Shown: positions 27,836 to 37,617 of the stretch, piece by piece
How positions within the stretch are numbered: position 1 is the first letter of the stretch
Layout: every line of letters begins with the position of its first letter
DNA from: Clostridia bacterium
Lineage (GTDB): Bacteria > Bacillota > Clostridia > Lachnospirales > Anaerotignaceae
NCBI GenBank assembly: GCA_910575055.1
Contig: CAJTDC010000009.1
Coordinates: forward strand, 1-64,000
Reading direction: 5' to 3'
Length of the DNA: 64,000 bases
Notes under the pieces: model-generated
The model's input: the letters and a program-made list of their open reading frames with translations, nothing else
Database searches by the model: none
What the model was told of the DNA's origin: nothing
Translations under genes and position numbers: made by a program

Positions 27836-28558
27836 GTGAAGAAATTTCTTTTTTCTAGCACGATTTTATTGTTACTGCTTTTTTCAACATCTTGCGGAAA
27901 TGATAATAAAACCCAAAGTGATATAGTACAAATAGAACAAAATACAGTAACTTCTATTTTACATGAAGAAAATAAAGAAGAAATATAAAATGTTGAAAAT
28001 AGTCAAAATAGCAATATTTTAATTGTATATTTTAGTATGCCTGAAGATGTAAATACAGATGGTGTGAATGCAATAACAGGTACAAGTATTGTGATGAGTG
28101 AAGAAGAAAAACTTGGAAATATACAATACATTGCTCAAATAATACAACAAAATGTAGGTGGGGAATTGTTTCGTATTGAAACAGTACAAGACTATCCATT
28201 AGAACATGATACTTTAGTAGAGCAAGCCTCTGAGGAACAACATAATCAAGCTAGACCAGAATTAAAAGCATTTCCAGAAAATATAGAGGACTATGATACT
28301 ATTTTTATAGGATATCCAAATTGGTGGGGTGATATGCCTATGCCAGTATATACCTTTTTAGAGGGAGTAGATTTATCAGAAAAAACAATCATACCATTTT
28401 GCCCCCATGGTGAAAGTAGATTTGCAAACACTTTAAAAAGTATCTCACAAATACAGCCAAATGCTATAATATCGCAAAATGGTTTTACAATTTCTCGTGA
28501 AGATGTGGCTGATGCTGAAAACAATATCATTTCATGGCTTCATGACTTATCACTATAA
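27836..28558 (+). pseudogene. Flavodoxin-like lipoprotein with one in-frame stop
   Basis: A GTG start with AAGGAGG upstream opens a lipoprotein signal peptide ending in STSCG. After a Gln/Glu/Asn-rich linker a single TAA (27986-27988) interrupts the frame. The same frame then continues as a complete Flavodoxin_4-type domain: ILIVYFSMPE phosphate loop region, GYPNWWGDMP and TIIPFCPHGESRF. Only this one codon separates the halves, so the original was a surface lipoprotein of about 240 residues. A soluble flavodoxin could still start at 28037. Paralogous domains occur at 30873, 32222 and 32797. Confidence 0.8.
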
Positions 28559-28635
28559 TAATATAGAAATAAGGAACTGTTGTCTATACCATTTTAACGT
28601 AACAGAACCTATATAATAAAAAGGAGGAATTTAAA

Positions 28636-29768
28636 ATGAAATACGCATATAGAAAAATAGTAGCACTTACATTAGCAGGAACAATGATATTTTCACTATT
28701 AACAGCTTGTAGTAATAACACAGTACAACAAGACACAGCACAACAATCACAGCAAACAGAACAAATACAACAAACAGATAGTGATGTTTTAATGATTATA
28801 GAACAGGGTATGTTTTCATCAGGTGGAAAAGTGATTACTGCAGAAGGTACATTTGACCCAGAAAATCATTGGGAAGAAACAGGAGCAGGTCAAACAGCAC
28901 ACGTTGACCATGCAAATGTATTATATCAAATTCCGCAAAATGAAACAGGTTTACCTATGGTATTTTTGCACGGCTATGGTCAGTCTCGTATGGGATGGAT
29001 GACAACACCAGACGGCAGAGAAGGCTAGAGCAATCTGTTTTTAAAAATGGGACATAGTATATTTTAATTGATGATCTAAGACGAGGTGAAGCAGATAGTA
29101 CATCAGTAAGTGGAAGTATGAGCACAAAACCATTAGAACAAAGATGGTATACACAATTTAGAATAGGTCGCTGGGAAAATGGCACATCTGTTGCAAATGA
29201 AGGTTCACAATTTCCAAATGATGATAAATCTATAGACCAATTTTTCAGACAAATGACACCAGATACTGGTATGACTTCTGATATGGGTGCAGATTTTGAT
29301 GGAGAAATGGTAGCAGAGGCAGTCGCAGCAAGTATTGACGATGTTTACGAAAAAACAGGTAAAAACTCTATATTAGTGACACATTCACAAGGTGGTCGTG
29401 CTGGTTGGTTAGTACCAAAATATACAGACCATGTTGCAGCAATTATAGCAGTAGAACCAGGTGGAGCTCCTGCTGCTGACACAGAAGAATATGCAGTAAT
29501 GTTACAAAAGAAAATACCAGTAGCTAGCTATTTTGGTGATTATATTGATAATGGAGATACTGCAATACAAGCAACAGCAGCATGGCAAGGTATGCGTCAA
29601 ACTTGTTATGATTTTACAGAAAGTTATAATGCAGCTGGCGGAAATAGCACAGTGATAGATTTACCAAAAGAAGGGATTACAGGAAACGACCATTTTATAT
29701 TTCAAGATTTGAATAATGATATTGTTGCAGAGCATATTGAAAATTGGATACAGCAAAATGTACAGTAA
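28636..29768 (+). pseudogene. Alpha/beta-hydrolase lipoprotein, stop plus frameshift
   Basis: Lipoprotein signal peptide (lipobox LLTACS), Gln/Thr-rich linker, then an alpha/beta hydrolase: oxyanion block LPMVFLHGYGQSR, nucleophile Ser in VTHSQGGRAG, and late His in GNDHF. TAG at 29026-29028 follows GREG, where relatives have Trp (GW-S). One T is missing in the run at 29062-29065, after which IDDLRRGEADST resumes in another frame. The full protein would be ~375 residues, an anchored esterase or related hydrolase of unknown substrate. GGAGG lies before the ATG. Confidence 0.85.
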
Positions 29769-29855
29769 AATACAGTTTAGGTATTTCTTATTATTCAATA
29801 TAAGCATTAGATATTTTATAAAAGTAGCATTATAATTACAGGGAGAGGATAAATT

Positions 29856-30851
29856 ATGAACAGAAAAAAAGCATTCAGTAGTTTTGTCGTAATGTCAATG
29901 TTGTTCTCTTTTGTGGGCTGTGGACAGCAAATTGCCGTATCTGATGATATACAAAATACAAAATACAAATACTGCTTTTGAACAAACTACAACATTAGAA
30001 GATGTTATAAAAATAAAAGAAGAATTGACTTTTCCTATTGGAAATGAAATCAATAGTCATTCTTTTGTTGGAACAGCTTATATTGCTCAAATGATACCAA
30101 ATGATAAAATATATCATTTTCCACAAACAAATAATATAACTTTTGCACCAGGTGCAAGAAGTAGTTGGCCAGTCACGGAGGTATGGTGATATTAGTAACT
30201 GGTGGTGTAGGATATTATCAAGAAGAAGGAAAAGCTGCACAAATTATCAGAAAAGGAGATGTTGTAGAGTGTCCAGAAGGTGTAAAACATTGGCACAGAG
30301 CAACTCCTGATAGCTGGTTTTGACAAGTAGTTATTTATAATTCTCATTATGCCAATGAAAATGGAGAGGAAGAAGAAACTGTAACAGATGAATATTATAC
30401 AACATTAGAAACAGAAGAATATGCAGGACGTACTATTACTCCAGATAACGAATTTATGTTCCAAAAAGCAAAAGAAGGAAGTAATTTTGATACATTTAAT
30501 GGAACAGTTTATTTGTCTGATATTATTGGAGAAGAAAATGTTGCAGGTGCACCTGGATTGCATTATGTAGTATTTGAACCAGGTGTCATAAATAATTGGC
30601 ACACACATGAAGGTGGACAACTATTGATTGCTACAGATGGTATTGGTTATCATCAAGTGGAAGGTGGAGAAGTAGAAGTTTTACATACAGGTGATGTAGC
30701 ATTTTGTCCTCCAGGTGTAAAACATTGGCACAGAGGTAGTGCAAATACAAGTTTTGCTCATATTGCTGTTAACACTAATACAGAGTTAACAGGATTGGAA
30801 TGGTTTGACCGTATTTCTGAACAAGAGTATCAGCAATTACCTACAGAATAA
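29856..30851 (+). pseudogene. Double-cupin lipoprotein, multiply interrupted
   Basis: Start ATG 29856 gives a lipoprotein signal peptide (VGCGQQ). A slippage in a tandem ACAAAAT repeat near 29960 shifts the frame. The first cupin (IYHFPQTNNITFAPGARSSW) is then shifted again near 30170, where one A appears missing before SHGG. A TGA at 30321-30323 follows DSWF. The second cupin, intact from about 30400 to 30851, has NWHTHEGGQ, a G(X)5HXH-type metal motif, and CPPGVKHWHR. Two metal-binding cupin halves fit the family of small anaerobe cupins often found with flavodoxin and decarboxylase-type genes. Only the C-terminal half could be made, from 30456. Confidence 0.8.
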
Positions 30852-30872
30852 ATAGTATAAGGAGATGAAAGC

Positions 30873-31529
30873 GTGATAAAAAAATATGTAAAAAGAATAT
30901 GCAGTAGTTTATTTGCAATATTAATGCTGTTTGTTTTTTCTGCTTGCAGTCAACAACCAAAGCAACAACAAACAGAACAACCCCAACAAAATGAAACAGA
31001 AACACAATCAGAAGTACAATCACAGCAAACGGTAACAACAGTACAAAACAATAATACATTTGTTATTTATTTTTCTGCTACAGGAAACACAGAAACTGTT
31101 GCAAACTATATTGCAGATACATTAAATGCAGATATTTACCAAATTATACCAGAACAACAATATACCTCAGAAGATTTGGACTGGACAGAAAATTCTAGTC
31201 GTGTCAATGCAGAACATAATGACCCAGATTTTAGACCAGAAATAGCAGGAGAATTGCCAGAATTAAGTAGTTATGATACTGTGTTTATAGGATATCCAAT
31301 ATGGTGGGGAGAAGCCCCTAATATTGTAAAAACATTTGTAGAAAATGTTGATTTCACTGGTAAAACGGTAATACCTTTCTGTACTTCTTCCTCCAGTGGT
31401 ATTGGTTCTAGTGGTGAAACATTGGAAGCACTTACAAGTGGTGCGAATTGGTTGGAAGGACAGAGATTTTCAAGCGGTGTAGACCAATCTGATGTAGTAG
31501 AGTGGGTAAATGGTATTACCATAGAATAA
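30873..31529 (+). CDS. Flavodoxin-domain lipoprotein
   Basis: A 218-residue intact lipoprotein. GTG start with AAGGAGATG upstream; signal peptide with lipobox FSACS; Gln/Thr-rich spacer to about residue 60; then a Flavodoxin_4-type domain with the FMN phosphate loop YFSATGNTETV, GYPIWWGEAP and PFCTSSSSGIGSS. The domain would bind FMN, but on the outer face of the membrane, which is unusual for a flavodoxin. From 31110 to 31475 it is nearly identical in DNA to the flavodoxin domain of the next gene, showing a recent duplication or gene conversion. It is the only fully intact gene of the flavodoxin/cupin group. Confidence 0.88.
   Translation: MIKKYVKRICSSLFAILMLFVFSACSQQPKQQQTEQPQQNETETQSEVQSQQTVTTVQNNNTFVIYFSATGNTETVANYIADTLNADIYQIIPEQQYTSEDLDWTENSSRVNAEHNDPDFRPEIAGELPELSSYDTVFIGYPIWWGEAPNIVKTFVENVDFTGKTVIPFCTSSSSGIGSSGETLEALTSGANWLEGQRFSSGVDQSDVVEWVNGITIE
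31110..31475 (+). repeat. Direct repeat copy A within flavodoxin genes
   Basis: A 366-bp block coding for most of the flavodoxin domain, repeated at 32288-32653 (offset 1178 bp) with only scattered substitutions and no indel. Confidence 0.9.
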
Positions 31530-31552
31530 ATAAAAGAAAGGAAGTATGACAA

Positions 31553-33312
31553 ATGAAAAAATGTAAAAAAATATTCTCATTATTATTGGCAATACTTATG
31601 CTTCTTGTTACACCATTTGCTGCGTTTGCAACAGTAAATAACACAGGTTTTACAGATGTAGCAGAAGATGTTTGGTATGCAGAAGCAGTAAAATATGTAC
31701 GTGACAATGGTATTATGAGCGGTACAAGTAGCACAAAATTTTCACCAGATTTAAACACAAGTAGAGCGATGTTAGCAACTATATTATATAGAATGTCTAA
31801 TGATATTACTGTTTCACAAAGTGCAGGTTTTGCAGATGTAACAGAAAATATGTGGTATAGTAATGCAGTTAATTGGGCAGCACAAAATAATATTGTTGCA
31901 GGATATGATAATGGAAATTTTGGTGTTAATGATCCTGTTAGTTTTGAACAAGTTGTAACTATATTGTGGAGATATGCTGGAAACACAGCACAATTACAAC
32001 AGTATGACTATTCTGCTCAAGCAATACAATGGGCAACAGAAAATAATATTGTTTCTTCTCCTTTTGAGGCAGCAAAAAATGCAACTCGTGCTGACGTTGC
32101 AGTAATGCTGTTCCGCTATATGACATTAGAACAAAATCAAACAACAGAGCCTATTGTTACAGAACCAGAAAGTACAGAACCAGAAAATACAGAACTAGAA
32201 AATACAACAGAACCTGCAAAAAATATAAGCAATACATTAGTTGTATATTTTTCTGCTACTAATAATACAAAAATAGTTGCAGATTATATTGCAGATACAT
32301 TAAATGCAGATACATATCAAATTATACCAGAACAACAATATACCTCAGAAGATTTGGATTGGACAGAAAATTCTAGTCGTGTCAATGCAGAACATAATGA
32401 CCCAGATTTCAGACCAGAAATAGCAGGAGAATTGCCAGAATTAAGTAATTATGATACTGTGTTTATAGGATATCCAATATGGTGGGGAGAAGCTCCTAAT
32501 ATTGTAAAAACATTTGTAGAAAATGTTGATTTTACTGGTAAAACAATAATACCTTTCTGTACTTCTTCCTCTAGTGGCATTGGCTCTAGTGGTGAAACAT
32601 TGGAAGCACTTACAAGTGGTGCAAATTGGTTGGAAGGACAAAGATTTTCAAGCAGAGCAGATGAAACAGATGTAAAAGACTGGATTTCTAGTTTGAATTT
32701 GAGCACAGATGCAATGGTAAATACAAATAGTAATGTAGATGAAAATGCAACAACAAATGAAAATGACAATGAAAATCTTTAGTTGTTTATTTTTCTATGC
32801 TAGAAACAACAAATCCTAACAATATGACAACAGAAGAAGATAATAGTACAGTAGTTATTAATGGTGAAGTTCTAGGAAATACGCAATATATGGCACAAGT
32901 TATTCAAAATACAACAGGAGCAGATATGTTTCGTATTGAACCAAAAACACCTTATCCAACTGACCATAAAATATTAGTTGATTTAGTGTTAGAAGAACAA
33001 AATCAAAAGGCACGCCCTGAATTGTTAAATACTATTAATAATTTAGAAGAATATGATACGATATTTGTTGGTTACCCAAATTGGTGGGGTGATATGCCTA
33101 TGATATTGTATACATTTTTTGAACAGTATGATTTTTCAGATAAGACAATCATAGCATTTAATACACACGATGGAAGTGGTTTTTCTCGTACAATTAGTAC
33201 AATTCAAGAATTACAGCCAAATGCAGAAGTGGTAGAAGGTTTATCTATCTCTTGTAATCAGATACAAAATGCTGAAAATGAAATTGTAGAATGGGTAAAT
33301 AGTTTAAATTGA
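31553..33312 (+). pseudogene. SLH-repeat surface protein fused to two flavodoxin domains (frameshift between domains)
   Basis: The first 409 codons (31553-32782) are open: Sec signal peptide ending AFAAFA, two to three S-layer homology repeats (FTDVAEDVWYAEAVKYV; FADVTENMWYSNAVNWA; AIQWATENNIV), a Thr/Glu/Pro linker, and a Flavodoxin_4 domain (VVYFSATNNTKIV, GYPIWWGEAP). The frame then stops at TAG 32780-32782. A one-base shift continues as VVYFSMLETTN and a complete second flavodoxin domain to 33312 (GYPNWWGDMP). The ancestral protein was thus ~585 residues, wall-anchored, with tandem flavodoxins. The N-terminal 409-residue product is probably still functional; the last domain could start at 32797. 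Confidence 0.8.
32288..32653 (+). repeat. Direct repeat copy B within flavodoxin genes
   Basis: Partner of the block at 31110-31475; near-identical DNA across the flavodoxin domain of the SLH fusion. Confidence 0.9.
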
Positions 33313-33334
33313 CAGAAAAAGGGGAAAGTAAAAT

Positions 33335-33971
33335 ATGAAGGTGCTAATGGTTAATGGTAGTCCTCATAAAAATGGCTGTACTTATACTGCATTAACAGAA
33401 GTTGCTGAAATGTTTCATAAAGAGGATATTAATACAGAACTGTTTTGGATAGGAAATAAATCAATTTCTGGTTGTATTGCCTGCAAAGCTTGTATTGAAA
33501 AAAAGAAATGTGTATTTCAAGACAGCGTAAATGAATTTTTAGATTTAGCTGAAAATTGTGATGGTTTTGTGTTTGGTACACCTGTCCATTGGGGTGGTGC
33601 TTTGGGTGCAATTACATCATTTTTAGATCGTGTATTTTATGCTGATTTGAATGGCGGAGGAAATCGCTTTTTATTAAAGCCAGCATCGACAGTCATTTCT
33701 GCTCGTAGGGCAGGTACAACGGCAACATAGGATCAATTAAATAAATATTTTGGTTTGATGCAAATGCCTATTATTACCTCTCGTTATTGGAATATGGTAC
33801 ATGGTGCAAAACCAGAAGATGTAAAAAAGGACTTGGAAGGTATGCAAACAATGCAGGTACTTGCAAAAAAATATGGCTTTCTTTTTAAAATGTAAAAAGG
33901 CTGGATTACAAGCTGGTGTACAATTTCCAGAACAACAACAATTTATATTTACGAATTTTATAAGAGAGTAA
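33335..33971 (+). pseudogene. NADPH-dependent FMN reductase-like flavoprotein, broken
   Basis: The first 131 residues are a flavodoxin-fold FMN reductase (MVNGSPHKNGCT, then SGCIACKACIEKKKC, the Cys pattern of iron-sulfur flavoproteins). TAG at 33728-33730 interrupts GTTAT-stop-DQLNKYF, where relatives have an aromatic residue. An extra A in the A7 run at 33865-33871 shifts the frame; the true end (KCKKAGLQAGVQFPEQ to NFIRE) closes at 33971. Normal length is about 210 residues. It is cytoplasmic (no signal) and directly follows the surface flavodoxins, which suggests a redox link that is now lost. Confidence 0.85.
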
Positions 33972-34033
33972 TAAAAAATGTTTTATCAATAATACAATAC
34001 TAATCAAAACAAAATAGATACTATGTAAATAAG

Positions 34034-34066
34034 CAGAGGAAAATATATTTTTTTCCTCTGTTTTAA
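34034..34066. terminator. Hairpin between convergent genes
   Basis: CAGAGGAAAA (34034-34043) pairs with TTTTCCTCTG (34051-34060), followed by TTTT on the plus strand. Confidence 0.7.
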
Positions 34067-34183
34067 TGTACCATTTTTTGATACATTTTCACTTCCACAT
34101 ACTGAACATTTTATTTTTACTACGAATATTAAAAATTTTTCTCTCTTAATTTTTATTTCTGTAAGTATTCCCATTTCACTGAT

Positions 34184-34828
34184 TTAAATACATAAACGAG
34201 AATTTAATAATTTGATAAAAAATTTAACGACTATTCCAGTTAGTATTGCTGTAATAATAGTACCTTCTCTTGTACCAATAATAGCACCATTAAAAAGTAA
34301 TAATGATAATATTAATGATAAAATTACATTACATACATCAAAACCAATTTTAATATTGCCAAAATTTTTACCACTTTTGTCCGAAATTGCTTTTACAAAT
34401 GCCTCTCCAGAATTCATAATAACATTTGCTATTACAGATAATGCTACGCCAAAACCAAGTATCATTACACCAATCAATACAAATAGTATTTGAGCAATAT
34501 AGCTATTTACAGTAATAAAAGATACACACCACATACCAAAATCGGTAAAATATCCAAATAAAAATGATAATGGTATTTGAAGTAGTTGTATTATTTTAAA
34601 ATCTTTTTGCAATATCATTATTTGACCTGCTATTAATATACAATTCCATAATATTAACCACATACCTAATGAAATATTTGTGAATTTTATACTGAAGACA
34701 TTTGCAACTGATGAAATAGGAGATACTCCAAGTGCTCCATGTTTTGTTACAGCAACCCCTAGTGCTGAAAAAAATAAACTGATAATAAATAAAGTATATC
34801 TTTTAATTGTTTCTTTTTTGCTCATCAT
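34184..34828 (-). CDS. YczE/DUF6198-family membrane protein
   Basis: A 214-residue integral membrane protein with about five or six hydrophobic segments, resembling the YczE/DUF6198 family (KHGALGVSPISSV near residue 28 and GEAFVKAIS are typical). The function of the family is not established; some members are linked to export or regulation of small molecules. Its ATG overlaps the stop of the MarR gene (TAATG), so the two are co-translated and the MarR protein probably controls it. Confidence 0.8.
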   Translation of the reverse strand: MMSKKETIKRYTLFIISLFFSALGVAVTKHGALGVSPISSVANVFSIKFTNISLGMWLILWNCILIAGQIMILQKDFKIIQLLQIPLSFLFGYFTDFGMWCVSFITVNSYIAQILFVLIGVMILGFGVALSVIANVIMNSGEAFVKAISDKSGKNFGNIKIGFDVCNVILSLILSLLLFNGAIIGTREGTIITAILTGIVVKFFIKLLNSRLCI

Positions 34829-35244
34829 TATTCCTCCAAATTGTTATAAATTTTTATCATATATTCTGTTAGCTTCTGTATTTCTTTTTCTGAAAAATTA
34901 TAAAATGCTTTTTTTTCAATGGTTATAAATTCTTGTTCAATTCGTTTGCAAATTTCTTTTCCTTTTTCTGTCATAAAAATATTAATATTTCTTCTGTTAT
35001 ATTTGTCTATGTTTCTTGTAATAAGACCATTTTTTTCCATACCATTTAAAATGGTGGAAAGAGAGGCAGCTTCGATGTGACAGCCTTGTGCAATATCTTT
35101 TTGCATTGCTCCATCATTTTGTCGTAAATAATCTAATACTTTGGGCTGTCCTAATGTTAGTTTTAAATCTTTTATATTGTTAAAAAGCTGTTTTTGTAGC
35201 ATTATATGATTTGCCATAAGTAAATAGTGAAATGTAAAATTCAT
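34828..35244 (-). CDS. MarR-family repressor
   Basis: A 138-residue winged-helix regulator: QPKVLDYLRQNDGAMQKDIA and the recognition helix region AASLSTILNGMEKNGLITR, then the wing NRRNINIFMTEKGKE. It is first in a two-gene operon with the YczE-like membrane protein. Two identical palindromes lie directly upstream of its start, so autorepression is very likely. GGAG precedes the ATG at 35244. Confidence 0.9.
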   Translation of the reverse strand: MNFTFHYLLMANHIMLQKQLFNNIKDLKLTLGQPKVLDYLRQNDGAMQKDIAQGCHIEAASLSTILNGMEKNGLITRNIDKYNRRNINIFMTEKGKEICKRIEQEFITIEKKAFYNFSEKEIQKLTEYMIKIYNNLEE

Positions 35245-35260
35245 AATAACTCCTTTATAA

Positions 35261-35287
35261 TTAGTATACTAATGATTAGTATACTAA
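35261..35287. promoter_or_regulatory. Twin MarR operators
   Basis: TTAGTATACTAA occurs twice (35261-35272 and 35276-35287), perfect 12-bp palindromes 15 bp centre to centre, just upstream of the MarR gene. Confidence 0.85.
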
Positions 35288-35304
35288 TTATATTTCAAAT
35301 ATTT

Positions 35305-35634
35305 TTAAAAGTCAATTATATTTTTGATGTAAATTGGTTTGAAAATTCTTTAGCATTTGATGATAATGGTTGTACTTCTACAAAAGTAGTTTATATTGCT
35401 AAAAATAAAAATAAAATGATTGGAATAGTAGGAGCATCTGAAACTTGTGTTAATAATATATGGGAAATAGGTGTAGATGTGATAAAAGAATATAGAAATA
35501 ATAGATTAGCTACTTATTTAGTTGCAAAATTAACACAAGAATTATTAATAAGAAACATAATACCATTTTATTCAGCTTCTCAAATTGAAACTTGGTTCTA
35601 TACAGTTTTGTATGGGACATTTGGTTTTATTTGA
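35305..35634 (+). pseudogene. GNAT acetyltransferase remnant
   Basis: The plus strand encodes VVYIAKNKNKMIGIVGASE, then WEIGVDVIKEYRNNRLATYLVAKLTQE, the acetyl-CoA binding motif A of a GNAT-family N-acetyltransferase, and IPFYSASQIETW. The N-terminal half is missing (the frame runs into the MarR operator) and the C-terminus is lost at a stop after GTFGFI. No start codon with a ribosome site is seen. It is a dead fragment. Confidence 0.7.
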
Positions 35635-35724
35635 CTTCATTTGTTTTCTATTATACTCTATCTATGGTCTATTCCAAATAATGTTATCAAATTGTTATCA
35701 ATCCAGTGTTATCACTCTATTTTT

Positions 35725-36006
35725 TCATTTCATATTCGCAAATCTTTCCATTGCTTTCGAAAAACTTTTCATAGTTTCTTCCACATCACTATTGTCTATA
35801 CTTTCAGAAATACAATATTTTATATGACTTTCTAAAATAGCTTGTCCTGCCTTATGCAAAGCAGATTTTGCTGCATTAATTTGTGACAAAACATCTTCAC
35901 AAGCTACATCTTCTTCAATCATTCTATCAACTGCCTGTACCTGCCCTATAATTCTTTTCATTCTATGATGTAATTTTTCGTTTTCATTTTCCATACATTT
36001 TTTCAT
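35725..36006 (-). CDS. CsoR/RcnR-family metal-sensing repressor
   Basis: A 93-residue all-helical repressor of the CsoR/RcnR/FrmR family. The Cys-His-Cys metal site is complete: C36 in VACEDVL and H61/C65 in ESHIKYC, the exact positions of copper-sensing CsoR. HHRMKRIIGQVQAVDRMI is the DNA-binding first helix. No metal exporter lies next to it; the gene downstream on the same strand is a membrane-permease operon in another direction of regulation, so its target is outside the pair or lost. A small copper-amine-oxidase-like stalk-domain remnant lies upstream. Confidence 0.9.
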   Translation of the reverse strand: MKKCMENENEKLHHRMKRIIGQVQAVDRMIEEDVACEDVLSQINAAKSALHKAGQAILESHIKYCISESIDNSDVEETMKSFSKAMERFANMK

Positions 36007-36035
36007 AATATTCTCTCCAAACTTAATACAATAAC

Positions 36036-36059
36036 AAGTATATGTATATGATAATACTT
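36036..36059. promoter_or_regulatory. Inverted repeat upstream of the CsoR-like gene
   Basis: AAGTAT (36036-36041) and ATACTT (36054-36059) are separated by 12 bases, 30 bp upstream of the start; a possible operator. Confidence 0.4.
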
Positions 36060-36184
36060 AAATAATAAACTGTCAAGAGATTTTTGACAAAAAAATAAAT
36101 ATTATTTAAAATAAAATTGTATATATTAAAAAATAGTTTGAACTTAATAGCAATTCAAACTATTCTTTACTTATCATGTTATAT

Positions 36185-36493
36185 TCAATATAATATAGAC
36201 ACATTTTTTCCTTTTTCTATCCAATTAATATTTTCTTCTGCTTCTGGTATATCCAGCACTTGAAACAATGCTGTAACGGGTACATACAAGCGGTCATTTT
36301 TAATTTCTGCTTTTTCTTCCATTTTTACTGGAACATCATTTAATATCATAATATCACTATCTTTTTGAAACACTACATCTCGTGCAAATCCGTCCTATGT
36401 TTTTACAAACAACTTATTTGATTCTTTTTCCCCAGAGGATTCTAACAATATTTTAGGCTCCACAAAATAAGAAACCTCTTTCCAGACTATCAT
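36185..36493 (-). pseudogene. Copper amine oxidase N-terminal-type (stalk) domain protein, one stop
   Basis: From ATG 36493 the frame runs 32 codons to a TAG (36395-36397), then continues in the same frame for 70 residues with DIMILNDVPVKMEEKAEIKN and DRLYVPVTALFQVLDI, the repeat unit of copper amine oxidase N-terminal/stalk domains that mediate surface attachment. The stop lies in FVKT-stop-DGFARDVV, where an aromatic residue is plausible. No signal peptide is seen, so the gene is also N-terminally incomplete. Confidence 0.55.
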
Positions 36494-36649
36494 AAAACTC
36501 ACACCTTTTATTTTAAATACTATGCTCATATATTAACATATAACTATATTTATAGTAAACGCTCCTTCAATATAGTATAAAAGGCAGAAGCAAAGCATAT
36601 ACTGCCTTGCTCTGCCTTAAAAAATAGTCTAATCATTACTTATTTTAAA

Positions 36650-37612
36650 TTAAGGTTTTTGATTTCCTTCAAATGGTGTATCAGGATATCCTATTACCTC
36701 ATTATGTGCTAGACCATCCATTTTATATAATTCAATCGCTCTTTTAGTCATCCAATTTATATCATCAAAGTGAGATGACTTTTTAATTCTGTCATAATTT
36801 GTTGGATTGCTTGATGGTTTACCTACAGTAATTTCTTTTGGAGGATTCATAAAAGGTTGTCCATATGAATCATATGTAGTATATGATCCAGCCATAAAAT
36901 CTTTTCTACATCCAGTAAAACAATAAGGTAACCAATAACCTAATAGAGATTCTTTCACATGGCAAGTTTCATTTAAATAATATGCTTTATAAAGAGAATC
37001 TACTTGTACTTGTTGGTCACTCTTAAATGTACTTGTTACTCCTGAATAAGCTGAAGCCAAAAAATTAGCTACAGGTATAGAAGATGCTCCAACAACTGAT
37101 ATTCCTAAATTTTTTAAAGAACTCCATTTTCCACTTTTAGAATCATATTCAAAGAAATTTTTCTTCCAACCCCATGTATAGGTAATTTTAGTATCATAAT
37201 TTTCAGTAGCTAAGGTAGATTCCGGTTTTATATATTCTACCTTCATAATATGTTCTTCAGTAGGGTCTAAATCGTTTGATATTTCAAACTCAAAAGTAAT
37301 AAAATCATCGTCCTCTAAAATATCTGATACTTTCTGAGAGTAAGTATCTTCTAATATTGATTTTGTGTTCTTACTCCAAATTTCTCTTGATGGTACAGAT
37401 AATGTATCAGCATTCTCTTCTAAAGAATATGTTATAATATCATTTTTCGTAACAAATGGTATGCTTTCTTCTGACGTTTGTATATAAGACAAACTATCTT
37501 CTGGCAATGTGTTAATATTATTTTCATCTTTTGCAAAAACTTTTAATTGAAATGATGATATTACCAAAAAAACAGATAATGATGTTGCTATAACTTTTTT
37601 AAATTTCAGCAT
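36650..37612 (-). CDS. Secreted protein of unknown function
   Basis: A 320-residue protein with a clear Sec signal peptide (VIATSLSVFLVISSFQLKVFA). The mature part is acidic in its first third. A central stretch (LGISVVGASSIPVANFLASA, about 165-190) is Gly/Ala rich and mildly hydrophobic. Cysteines are in the last third (NETCHVKES, YCFTGCRKDF). The C-terminus is Pro-rich (PFEGNQKP). No known domain was recognised. It lies five bases downstream of a small membrane-anchored protein, and both follow a BlaI/BlaR1-type regulator pair on the same strand, so induced secretion is plausible. A bacteriocin or peptidoglycan-related role would be speculation. Confidence 0.7.
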   Translation of the reverse strand: MLKFKKVIATSLSVFLVISSFQLKVFAKDENNINTLPEDSLSYIQTSEESIPFVTKNDIITYSLEENADTLSVPSREIWSKNTKSILEDTYSQKVSDILEDDDFITFEFEISNDLDPTEEHIMKVEYIKPESTLATENYDTKITYTWGWKKNFFEYDSKSGKWSSLKNLGISVVGASSIPVANFLASAYSGVTSTFKSDQQVQVDSLYKAYYLNETCHVKESLLGYWLPYCFTGCRKDFMAGSYTTYDSYGQPFMNPPKEITVGKPSSNPTNYDRIKKSSHFDDINWMTKRAIELYKMDGLAHNEVIGYPDTPFEGNQKP

Positions 37613-37617
37613 AATAA

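Noticed and set aside
35227-35634. Complete GNAT acetyltransferase from the first ATG
   Set aside because: The first ~30 codons are the MarR promoter and operators read in frame; the acetyltransferase part lacks its N-terminal half and its C-terminus.
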